Positions 43,651 to 51,839 of a stretch of DNA of 64,000 nucleotides are shown piece after piece. Position 1 is the first letter of the stretch, and the number at the start of each line of letters is the position of its first letter. Position numbers and translations under genes: made by a program. The notes beneath the pieces were generated by a model that was not told where the DNA came from, did no database searches, and was given only the letters and a program-made list of their open reading frames with translations. Source of the stretch: JAUWVG01 sp964633715 (GTDB lineage: Bacteria; Acidobacteriota; Aminicenantia; Aminicenantales; Aminicenantaceae); the NCBI GenBank assembly GCA_964633715.1, contig CAZWHQ010000003.1:62001-126000 (forward strand). The letters are read 5' to 3'.

Positions 43651-44519
43651 TGTCGATTAGAGAGAAAGGATATTTTCATTGGGATGGAGAATTTGTGCAA
43701 AAAAAACTTCTTTGGTGGCCTATCACTCGGTATGGAATCAAATTAACTTTTAAGAAGAAGTTTTTCAAGTTTGCCTATGCATTAGCTCTGGTTCCCGCGA
43801 TAGTCTTTTTGGTTGGGATCTATCTGGCAGAAAGGATCGAAGATTTTCGTTTCATGATGGATGGGAATTCCCAATTACTAAAAGTTGATCCCGCTCTCTT
43901 CAAAACATACCTGAGTAATGAATTCCTGATGTTCATGATAATCATTATCCTGGTTTTTGCAGGAGCAGGCCTTATTGCAGATGACCTAAAATACAATTCC
44001 CTTCAGCTTTATTTTTCACGTCCTCTTCGAAAACTGGACTATCTTTTAGGAAAAGCCTCAATTCTTATTTTTTTCCTGTTATTCCTTACTCTAGTTCCTG
44101 GACTTATTCTCCTTTTCATGAAATTGATATTTTCAGGCAGTTTAAAACTATTCGTTGATTTTCCTTTGTTGCCTTTTTCGATAATTGGATATTCGATTTT
44201 TATAACGGTATTTTTTTCTTTTTACACACTTCTTCTCTCATCAATCAGCAAAAGCAGAAGGTATGTGATCATTTTGATTGTCGGGATCTATTTTTTTTCA
44301 GATATCCTTGCCGCTATTTTTTTAGAATTTTTTCGAAGCCCCTACCTCTCTCTTTTATCTTTAAAAGTCAATCTGCAGCAGCTGGGTGCCGCATTTTTTG
44401 GAGTCAAAACGCCTCATAATGTGCCTTGGATTTATTCACTGCTTATTCTGGCCGGCATTTGTTGTCTATCAGGGGCTGTTTTATTCAGGAGGATCAAGGG
44501 TGTGGAGATCGTCAAATGA
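43650..44519 (+). CDS. ABC-2 type permease (first pair)
   Basis: The 289-residue membrane protein has about six hydrophobic segments. It starts with a cytosolic stretch, then LVPAIVFLVGIYL, and has GLIADDLKYNSLQLYFSRPL, the typical amphipathic coupling region of ABC-2 permeases after the second membrane segment. The ATG at 43650 shares bases with the stop of the ATPase (TGATG), a strong sign of coupling. It probably forms the membrane half of the exporter. Confidence 0.85.
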   Translation: MSIREKGYFHWDGEFVQKKLLWWPITRYGIKLTFKKKFFKFAYALALVPAIVFLVGIYLAERIEDFRFMMDGNSQLLKVDPALFKTYLSNEFLMFMIIIILVFAGAGLIADDLKYNSLQLYFSRPLRKLDYLLGKASILIFFLLFLTLVPGLILLFMKLIFSGSLKLFVDFPLLPFSIIGYSIFITVFFSFYTLLLSSISKSRRYVIILIVGIYFFSDILAAIFLEFFRSPYLSLLSLKVNLQQLGAAFFGVKTPHNVPWIYSLLILAGICCLSGAVLFRRIKGVEIVK

Positions 44520-45445
44520 CATTGGCTGTGATTGAAACTGAAAAGCTCTCGAAATGGTATGGAAATGTTCTCGGACTGAGTGATGTCACCCTTAAAATTG
44601 AATCCGGAATCACAGGTATTTTAGGACCTAACGGAGCCGGGAAATCGACTTTTCTAAAACTCATCACCGGACAAATTACGCCAAAAATTGGATCTGTCAA
44701 AGTGTTGGGAGAGGACATCAGGAACAACTATGCTCTTTTCTCGACTATTGGTTTCTGTCCAGAACAGGATTCTTTTTACGAGGATATGTCGGGCTGGGTG
44801 TTTCTGAAACATTTGCTCCATCTCTTTCATTTTTCTTTGGATGAAAGTGAGGCACGTGCGACAAAAGCCTTGGAATTTGTTGAGCTTCTAGATGAAAAAG
44901 ACAGGAATATAAGGTCTTACAGCAGGGGAATGAGACAGAGGCTTAAGTTTGCTCAATCCATCGCTCATGATCCCGATATCATCATTCTGGATGAGCCCTT
45001 GAACGGTTTGGATCCATTAGGTCGAAGAAAGATCATCCGACTCGTTAAGACATTTGCCCAGGAAGGAAAAACCATCATCGTCTCCAGTCATGTTCTTCCA
45101 GAAATTGAATCCATGACCCAAAAGATCATCCTCATCCATCAGGGAAAAATATTTGCACAAGGAGACATCCACTACATCAGGGATTTGATTGATACTCATC
45201 CCCACATTATTTCCGTAAAATGTGATAATCCGCGGCTGCTGGCATCAAAATTCATCCAAGAGGATTTTGTTTTGAAGGTTCATTTTGGAGACGAAGGGAA
45301 CTTAGTTCAATTAGAAACAACGAATAGAGATAAATTTTTCAGTCTTCTGCCTTCACTTGTGGTTGAAAACAAAATTGATGTCTTGGAAATAACCTCGCCT
45401 GACGACAACCTTCAGGCTGTATTCGATTATTTGATAGGAAAATAA
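44516..45445 (+). CDS. ABC transporter ATP-binding protein (second pair)
   Basis: The ATG at 44516 overlaps the preceding TGA (ATGA) and gives 309 residues; a longer frame to 44426 would overlap the permease. Walker A is GPNGAGKST, signature YSRGMRQRLKFAQ, Walker B IIILDEPLNGLDP, switch His in VSSHVLP. A C-terminal domain of about 85 residues follows. It is similar to the first ATPase and is probably a duplicate. It pairs with the permease that starts 2 bases after its stop. Confidence 0.93.
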   Translation: MTLAVIETEKLSKWYGNVLGLSDVTLKIESGITGILGPNGAGKSTFLKLITGQITPKIGSVKVLGEDIRNNYALFSTIGFCPEQDSFYEDMSGWVFLKHLLHLFHFSLDESEARATKALEFVELLDEKDRNIRSYSRGMRQRLKFAQSIAHDPDIIILDEPLNGLDPLGRRKIIRLVKTFAQEGKTIIVSSHVLPEIESMTQKIILIHQGKIFAQGDIHYIRDLIDTHPHIISVKCDNPRLLASKFIQEDFVLKVHFGDEGNLVQLETTNRDKFFSLLPSLVVENKIDVLEITSPDDNLQAVFDYLIGK

Positions 45446-45446
45446 G

Positions 45447-46262
45447 ATGGATTCGAAAAAGAAAGGTGACTTGTCCTTTGTGCTGAAATCTGTCGGCCGA
45501 ATATTCACTTTTTTCTTTTCGAATGGAAAAAAAACACGCCGGACAAAGATCTTCTACTTGATAAGTTTATTTCCTGTTTTTGTAGCCGCCGTTATTAAAT
45601 TATCTCAAATATTATCTGGGGAGCCATCCATTACAGGCATTCAAGTTTTTTCAGAAATGATCATGACTTTTTATCTCCAGTTTCTTATTCTTTTACTCTC
45701 CCTTTTTTTTGGAACATCAATTTGTTCAGAAGAGATTGAGAACAAGACCTTGACCTATTTGACGACACGTCCAATTCCCAAATCAGCCGTTATTCTTGGA
45801 AAGTACGCGGCCTATTCTTTGTTGATTCAAATCATGATTGTTTTTGGTGTGGTGGTATCTTTTTTTATCTTAAACTTTGAAAAACTTCTGGATTTTTCCC
45901 TTTATTCCATTTTGTTAAAAGATGTGGGAGTGTTGGGACTTGGAGTTTTTTGCTATATGGCATTTTTTACCTTAATTGGGACTTTTTTGAAGAGGTCTGT
46001 CATTGTTGGACTTCTATTCAGCTTTGGATGGGAGAATGTTATTCAGTATTTTCCAGGCTCTACGCAAAAATTTGCCATCATTCACTATCTAAAATCCCTA
46101 TTGCCGACTCATTATTCAGGAGGAAATTTTTCCATCCTTTTCTTTCAGTTGGAGCCCACATCGACAGGCATGGCGATTTTTGTGCTTGTCCTTTTAACCG
46201 GAGTGTTCTTAGCTCTGGCCTGTTCTGTATTCTCCCGGAGAGAATACATTCTTGAAGACTAA
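45447..46262 (+). CDS. ABC-2 type permease (second pair)
   Basis: The 271-residue protein has about six membrane segments. FFGTSICSEEIENKTLTYLT then RPIPKSAVILGKYAAY is the classical ABC-2 permease motif (cytosolic loop after the second membrane segment). It starts one base after the second ATPase stop. The four ABC genes run without gaps and likely encode one or two exporters; a heterodimer with two ATPases and two permeases is possible. The substrate is not evident. Confidence 0.87.
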   Translation: MDSKKKGDLSFVLKSVGRIFTFFFSNGKKTRRTKIFYLISLFPVFVAAVIKLSQILSGEPSITGIQVFSEMIMTFYLQFLILLLSLFFGTSICSEEIENKTLTYLTTRPIPKSAVILGKYAAYSLLIQIMIVFGVVVSFFILNFEKLLDFSLYSILLKDVGVLGLGVFCYMAFFTLIGTFLKRSVIVGLLFSFGWENVIQYFPGSTQKFAIIHYLKSLLPTHYSGGNFSILFFQLEPTSTGMAIFVLVLLTGVFLALACSVFSRREYILED

Positions 46263-46272
46263 CCTTGTCATC

Positions 46273-46294
46273 GAGATCGTTGCGAAGCGATCTC
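46273..46294. repeat. Palindromic element between convergent genes
   Basis: GAGATCG (46273-46279) and CGATCTC (46288-46294) flank an 8-base loop. The surrounding TTGTCATCGAGATCG and GAAGCGATCTCCAT resemble the widespread GTCATTGCGAG/GAAGCAATCTC palindromic repeat family (from memory). It may also end both converging transcripts, but no T run follows. Confidence 0.4.
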
Positions 46295-46318
46295 CATGGT
46301 TCCTTGTCTTGACATACA

Positions 46319-47305
46319 CTACTTGATTTCTTCTTCGCTCTCTTCTTCTTCTATTTTGCTCTTGAGTTTGTTTAGAAGCTCTTCAGGAATATTGGCAGAG
46401 ATTTGCACGTTTTCAGGTCCGGAAGTGATGGAAATGGCGTTCATCAATTCCCCGATTTCGGGACTTTCAGCGGCCATCATTCCTGCAAATCCCTTTATTC
46501 CTGTTAAGAAATCTGCAAGGTTTTTATTTTTAGTTTCATCCCCACCCATCAATTTGATGTCGGCGAGTACAGCTTGATTTTTATAATCAAATGCAATGGA
46601 GGCGGCCTGAAGGTTCTTGAGATCCTCTAGCATAGGATTGTCAGCTGTCATATCATCGAGTGAATCCGCTGCAAACTGTATGGCTCCCCATAAAATAGCC
46701 TGTTTATCCGTCTTGCTCACAAGGTCTGCAAGAGTTTCATTGCTGTAAAAGTTTTCTTTTTTCTTTTCGATGACATCGATGATCGCCTGAGTTTGAGTTT
46801 TGTCTCCAACAAGGATGTTTGAATCGTCGATAAATGAAAGACTGACTTCTTTGTCTTCTTCCCACATCGCGTATATTGTGTGGCCCTCGTAATCGGATTC
46901 AGTAATTTCTTGATCTTCTTCCTGGGCTTTCTCCCGGATAAGATTAAGCATTTCATCCTTAACGTATTTTAAATTCAGAATAAAGGCGACCTTCTCTTTT
47001 TCTCCTTCCCCTTCTTTTTGTGTCAGGGCTCCGGCGAGATAGAATAGATCTTCAAGAGGATCTATGCTGGTTTTTTCGATAAAGGCCTGTATGTCTTCAT
47101 CCTCTGTGATCGCTTTTTTTGCGAATTCCGTATCCATGGCACGCCCCAGATCGATGAAGAACACTCCATCTGCACTCACCGGAAGAAGTTTGAGCATATC
47201 TTCTGCCTGGGCATTGCCCGCTTTGGGTCCTACCGACTTTCCGCATGAGGTAAAACCGGCAATCACCATAAAAGCGATTGCGAAAAGAGTGATAATTTTT
47301 TTCAT
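46319..47305 (-). CDS. Putative lipoprotein, DUF3352-like
   Basis: The 328-residue protein has a lipoprotein signal with lipobox GFTSC at residues 17-21. The mature part starts with a Gly/Ala linker, then MLKLLPVSADGVFFIDLGRA, which resembles exported DUF3352-like proteins that scan cell-surface or periplasmic space. It is rich in Glu and Lys and ends in an acidic tail. The ATG follows AGGAGG at ideal spacing. It follows the membrane protein gene at 47420 on the same strand. Function unknown; the family tag is tentative. Confidence 0.55.
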   Translation of the reverse strand: MKKIITLFAIAFMVIAGFTSCGKSVGPKAGNAQAEDMLKLLPVSADGVFFIDLGRAMDTEFAKKAITEDEDIQAFIEKTSIDPLEDLFYLAGALTQKEGEGEKEKVAFILNLKYVKDEMLNLIREKAQEEDQEITESDYEGHTIYAMWEEDKEVSLSFIDDSNILVGDKTQTQAIIDVIEKKKENFYSNETLADLVSKTDKQAILWGAIQFAADSLDDMTADNPMLEDLKNLQAASIAFDYKNQAVLADIKLMGGDETKNKNLADFLTGIKGFAGMMAAESPEIGELMNAISITSGPENVQISANIPEELLNKLKSKIEEEESEEEIK

Positions 47306-47419
47306 GATATTCCTCCTGAAACAATCTTCATGTATCTTTTAATCAATCTCTCAGACTATACCAGAAATTGCAGTTTGAATCGAGGCCATATTTTTTTTGA
47401 GAAGTTTAATGAATCCAAT

Positions 47420-48358
47420 CTATTTTAAGTATTTGTAAAGTTCCAATTGACTGGAGTAGAGCCAGCAGCGGATCCAGATAAAAGAGCAGATAAATATCTG
47501 CTGGATGATAAATATCGCGGTGATGCTGACTGCAGATGTCTGAGGGAAAATCTCTTTGATGAGGATGTAAACGACTGTGAAAACAAGATTGGTTAAGAGC
47601 AGGAGATAGAAGAGTCCCATTGTCGAGCCAAAATTTTTAAACACAAAAATAAAGGCATCCTTTGTTGTTTGCAGGACATTCCGGCTGTCTTCAATAACCG
47701 TTTTGATACGGGCGTAGTCAAAAACCATCTGGAAAAAAAGGAACAGAACATAAATAAAAATGCTGGAGATCAGACTGAGATAAAAGGGAAAAATTTCCGA
47801 TCTTGCCGTATCGGACACGCTGTTTACTAGAGTGGAAAGAAAATCTCTGAATGAGATAGTTAAGAAAAAAAAGACCCAGGAGATAATCATAAGAAGAAAA
47901 AACCTGGCGGCAAACATACCTGCTCCGGAAAAAAAACCTTTAAGCGAAAAACCAGGATGATCCTTGCCCAGAATTGAGATAATTCCTCCAGAGAGAAATG
48001 TGTGGAGCATAATGTAGAGAGCCCCAAAAACAAGGAAAACTGTTGGCAAATGTGTCTCTCCAAAATGGACAAGATGAACAAAATTGTCGAGGGCAGCCCC
48101 CTTCCCAATAATTGAAGGGGAGAAGGATGTCTCAATTCCTTTGCTCTGATCTCTGAATTCTTCCCACCAAATATAATCAAATCCTTTCACCAATCGGTCT
48201 CCGACTTCGCTCTTACCTATGGATTCTTCAAGTGAGGTGTACATCGGAATGGCTAGAATAAGAGAAAAGAGAAGATTGACCATGAGCAGAAAAAATACCA
48301 TTCGAAAGTTTTTTCTGCTTGTGTGAAATCCTTTGACAAAGTTTAATAAAGTTTTCAT
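47420..48358 (-). CDS. Multi-pass membrane protein of unknown function
   Basis: The 312-residue protein has about six membrane segments (near residues 20-40, 103-125, 145-165, 195-218, 245-265 and 275-297) and a soluble loop between the first two. I do not recognise the family. The layout, with paired helices and a large first extracytoplasmic loop, recalls small-molecule-independent envelope proteins of the DUF4013 kind, but no motif supports it. The ATG follows GGAGG by 9 bases. It lies 18 bases after the M1 peptidase gene and before the lipoprotein gene, so all may be co-transcribed. Confidence 0.6.
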   Translation of the reverse strand: MKTLLNFVKGFHTSRKNFRMVFFLLMVNLLFSLILAIPMYTSLEESIGKSEVGDRLVKGFDYIWWEEFRDQSKGIETSFSPSIIGKGAALDNFVHLVHFGETHLPTVFLVFGALYIMLHTFLSGGIISILGKDHPGFSLKGFFSGAGMFAARFFLLMIISWVFFFLTISFRDFLSTLVNSVSDTARSEIFPFYLSLISSIFIYVLFLFFQMVFDYARIKTVIEDSRNVLQTTKDAFIFVFKNFGSTMGLFYLLLLTNLVFTVVYILIKEIFPQTSAVSITAIFIIQQIFICSFIWIRCWLYSSQLELYKYLK

Positions 48359-48376
48359 TCTATTTTTCCTCCCCGA

Positions 48377-50353
48377 TTAACCACCAAACAGAGTAAAGAG
48401 CTCTAAAAAATGTTGGAGCCATAAAAGCCAGGCAGACACACTTTTAACAGCAGCCAGTTTATTGGGTTTTATTTTGAGGCTGTTGTTTGTTCGGTTAATA
48501 TCAAGGACAAGCTTAAATTCCGGATCGACCACGGCTTTAACGATAGGGAAGGGACGGCTAAAATTAAATTTTTTCCATCTATACAAACCGTCCCAGTTTT
48601 CAACAATAGTTTCACCGTCTTTAAAAACAATATGCACTTCAACCGGAATTTTAACTTCTCCTAAACGCCTGACCAGCACTTCGGATTCAAAGATGTTTTG
48701 TTCTTGATTGCCTGTGTCGTCGCTGTATACTCCGTCGAGCATACCTTTAAGCTGAGTAGGATTTTTATTGGAGATGTCTGCAATTGAGTAATCTAGTTTT
48801 TCCGATCCGTAAACAAATTGATCCAAGAACCAGCTCATATCTTCTCCAGCATATTCCGATACAACATCATAAAAATTTTTGGGTTGAGGATGTTTAAACC
48901 ACCAGCGCATGGAATAATCTTTGATCATCGCGGCAAATAAATCTTTTCCCATGAAGCGTTTGAGCGTCCTGAGCATCAATTCGGCCTTCGAATAGGAGTT
49001 GGCGCCGTAACTTCCGCCTTCCATAAATTCCCAGGAATATCTCTGTAATTGATCCATATTGTATGTCTGGCGGTGCCTGGAAATTCCATCTGATTCAATT
49101 GGAATTTTTACATCCTTAAAAGTGACAGGAATTCCAAAATAGGATTTAGAGTACAGAGGCTCTCCATAGGCAGCGTAATACACCTCAGTGTCCAAGAAGG
49201 ATGTGAAACCCTCATCCATCCAGGGGTTTTCGAATTCATTACTTCCGACCAGACCATAAAAATATCCGTGTCCAAATTCGTGTATGGTCACACCCTCCGG
49301 TCTAGAAATGCCTTTCCGTGTCAAAAAATATGTTCCTCCTGTAAAAAATGTTGGGTATTCCATACCTCCCGAACGACTGTTGTAGCCAGGATCGACACAC
49401 GTGACTGTCGTGTACGGATAATCCCCATAAAAAAGACTCGAGTACTTGATAGCATTTTTAACCGCATTCATATATCGTTCTTTTTGTTTTTTATGTTCAG
49501 GCTGAAGAAAGAGCGATATTTCCGTGGATTTTCCTGAAACAAACTCATAATCTTCTTTGTATTCGAGGAAGCGGGGGCTTGTTGTCCAGGCAAAGTCATG
49601 GACGCTGTGCTGATAGAAAAAATGAGTGGTTGTTGCATCTTCATTGATTGTTTGAGTGCGGTGTTCGCCTGTTGCACCGATGACAAAAGAAGAGGGGACA
49701 GTGATTCGAACATCATAGGTTCCATAGTCAGCAAAAAATTCCGAGGAAGAATGGAACTGGTGGCAGTTCCACTGTCCGTTTTGAAAAACCCCAATTTTTG
49801 GGAACCACTGGGCAATAAAATAGTTGTCTTTATAGACTCCGGTTCTCGAAATAGGTCGGGGAATCTTTGATTGAAAAAAGATATGGACTGTTGTGGACTG
49901 GCCAGGCTGAATTTCTTCAGGAAGTTTCACACGAAATACTGTTCTGTCAAAAGGATTTCCGTCATCAGGAGAGCGAAATTCCAAACCCGGAGTTAAGTCA
50001 ATCTCTTCAAGGTTCTCCTCCTGCATTAAATCAATTTTTTCGATGCGGCAGTATCCCCAATCATTCCTCTCAAATCCTGCTGTTCTGCTTCCAGATGATT
50101 CCATAGAATAGGTGCTTTTGTTGTTTTGAAATGCATTCCAGTATAGGTGAAACCAGAGCTCATCAGTCGTATACTCTGTATCATTGGTCCATGTAACCAG
50201 CTCTTCTCCAAAGATCACATGTTGCTGGGTATCGAGTAAGATATCCATGGAGTAGCTAGCTATTTGTTTGCAGAAAGGAACATCTGCTGCATGGAGGTAG
50301 AGACTGCTGGATAAAATAAATGTTAAAGCCCAAATCCAAAGTTTTTTGTTCAA
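48377..50353 (-). CDS. M1 family metallopeptidase
   Basis: The 658-residue exported protein (signal about residues 1-22) has the zinc motif HEFGH (358-362) with E381 exactly 18 residues on, and GGMEYP (329-334), the M1 equivalent of the GAMEN exopeptidase motif. An active zinc aminopeptidase is expected, in the periplasm or outside. A hydrophobic C-terminal end (AVKSVSAWLLWLQHFLELF) could be a membrane anchor. Translation starts at TTG 50353, with AGGAGG 5 bases upstream. It follows the glycerate kinase gene closely. Confidence 0.92.
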   Translation of the reverse strand: MNKKLWIWALTFILSSSLYLHAADVPFCKQIASYSMDILLDTQQHVIFGEELVTWTNDTEYTTDELWFHLYWNAFQNNKSTYSMESSGSRTAGFERNDWGYCRIEKIDLMQEENLEEIDLTPGLEFRSPDDGNPFDRTVFRVKLPEEIQPGQSTTVHIFFQSKIPRPISRTGVYKDNYFIAQWFPKIGVFQNGQWNCHQFHSSSEFFADYGTYDVRITVPSSFVIGATGEHRTQTINEDATTTHFFYQHSVHDFAWTTSPRFLEYKEDYEFVSGKSTEISLFLQPEHKKQKERYMNAVKNAIKYSSLFYGDYPYTTVTCVDPGYNSRSGGMEYPTFFTGGTYFLTRKGISRPEGVTIHEFGHGYFYGLVGSNEFENPWMDEGFTSFLDTEVYYAAYGEPLYSKSYFGIPVTFKDVKIPIESDGISRHRQTYNMDQLQRYSWEFMEGGSYGANSYSKAELMLRTLKRFMGKDLFAAMIKDYSMRWWFKHPQPKNFYDVVSEYAGEDMSWFLDQFVYGSEKLDYSIADISNKNPTQLKGMLDGVYSDDTGNQEQNIFESEVLVRRLGEVKIPVEVHIVFKDGETIVENWDGLYRWKKFNFSRPFPIVKAVVDPEFKLVLDINRTNNSLKIKPNKLAAVKSVSAWLLWLQHFLELFTLFGG

Positions 50354-50366
50354 AGGATCCTCCTTT

Positions 50367-51701
50367 TTATTTTTTATCAGCCACCATAATCAGTCTAAGA
50401 TCCATTACATTTGTGAACGTAGGGCCTGTAAAAATCAAATCACCTAAAGCTTTAAAAAAGTGATAGGAATCGTTGTCCCATAGATAATTTGCCGCATCCA
50501 TCTGTTTTTCCCTAGCCCTGTTCAAGGTTTGACCATCAATAACGGCACCGGCTGCATCCGTCGGGCCATCTGTGCCGTCTGTCCCACAACTCAGAAAAAC
50601 AGTGTTGTCTAATCCATCGATTTCAATAGCTGCTGCCAGTGCGAATTCCAGATTGCGGCCTCCCAAACCCTGTCCGCGAATGGTTACTGTCGTTTCACCA
50701 CCGGATATAATGCATGCTGGTGAAGGGAGAGGATTCTCTGTGTTGATGATTTCTTTGGCGATAGAGGCATGTATTTTGGCTGCAACTTTGGCTTCTCCCT
50801 CCATGGACGATGAGAGAATGAGGCTGTGGTAACCCAGTGTTTCTGCCCTCTGCTTGGCTCCTTCAGCGGCTTGAATGTTGCTCCCTATGATGACATTCTG
50901 GACTCGCTGAAAAACAGGATCTCCAGGCTTAATGGTTTCTTCTTCTTTCCCTTTATGCCCGGATATGAAAAAATCGAACACTCGCTTGGGGATCTTAAGC
51001 CCGATATTGAACTTGTCTAAGATGTGAAGACAGGAAAAATATGTGCTTTCATCTGGTGCTGTGGGACCCGAGGCAATGCTGTCGAGATGATCTCCAACAA
51101 CATCAGAAAGGATCAGGCTTATAACGGTAGCTGGATAGGCTAGTTTAGCCAAACGTCCGCCTTTGAACCGGGACATGTGTTTTCGAATGATATTGATTTC
51201 ATCGATATTGGCTCCAACCTCTAGTAGTGTTTGGGTTGTCTCTTGGAGATCTTTGAGAGTCAGTCCTGGAGCCGGCGAAGGAAGCAGTGCGGAGCCTCCT
51301 CCTGAAATTAAAAAGATGACTAAATCCTGTTCTCCAGCAGATTTGAGAAGGCGGGTCATAAAATCGCTGCCCTGTAAACCGGCAGCATCAGGCACTGGGT
51401 GTCCTGCTTCCTGGACAGTGATGTATTTTAAGGGACGAGCGTGCCCGTATTTGACATTGATAAATCCATCCGTGATCCGCTTCGAAAGGACCTCTTCGAC
51501 AGCTTGCGCCATGGCTGCAGTGGCTTTTCCTGTTCCTAATACAAAGATGTTATCGTAATTTTTTAAGGGATATGTCGTCCCGTTGACAAATAAAACGTCC
51601 TTTTCGATAGAGAAATGTGCGTGGACAGCAGAAAATGAGTTAACAGAGTGCAGACCGGCCTGGAAGATGTCTAATGCATCGGCTCTTAAATTCTGTTCCA
51701 T
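50367..51701 (-). CDS. Glycerate 2-kinase (MOFRL family)
   Basis: The enzyme phosphorylates D-glycerate to 2-phosphoglycerate. The 444-residue protein has the N-terminal GGGSALL region (FLISGGGSALLPSPAPG), IRKHMSRFKGGRLAK, and the C-terminal MOFRL signature around GGRNLEFALAAAIE and SCGTDGTDGPTDAAGA. Length is typical. The ATG at 51701 has GGAG 7 bases before it. It lies 13 bases before the M1 peptidase gene. Its product would feed glycolysis at the phosphoglycerate mutase/enolase node. Confidence 0.93.
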   Translation of the reverse strand: MEQNLRADALDIFQAGLHSVNSFSAVHAHFSIEKDVLFVNGTTYPLKNYDNIFVLGTGKATAAMAQAVEEVLSKRITDGFINVKYGHARPLKYITVQEAGHPVPDAAGLQGSDFMTRLLKSAGEQDLVIFLISGGGSALLPSPAPGLTLKDLQETTQTLLEVGANIDEINIIRKHMSRFKGGRLAKLAYPATVISLILSDVVGDHLDSIASGPTAPDESTYFSCLHILDKFNIGLKIPKRVFDFFISGHKGKEEETIKPGDPVFQRVQNVIIGSNIQAAEGAKQRAETLGYHSLILSSSMEGEAKVAAKIHASIAKEIINTENPLPSPACIISGGETTVTIRGQGLGGRNLEFALAAAIEIDGLDNTVFLSCGTDGTDGPTDAAGAVIDGQTLNRAREKQMDAANYLWDNDSYHFFKALGDLIFTGPTFTNVMDLRLIMVADKK

Positions 51702-51839
51702 TCCTGAGCTCCAAGCTTATAGTATTCTCTGAAATTTTTCAATTCTCTGTGATTTGTGGTATATGAATAGAAAAGAAAAATGGTCTTCTTATATGCTCAG
51801 CTGAATAGTCTGTGGATAAAAAAATGAGGGAGGGAGATT

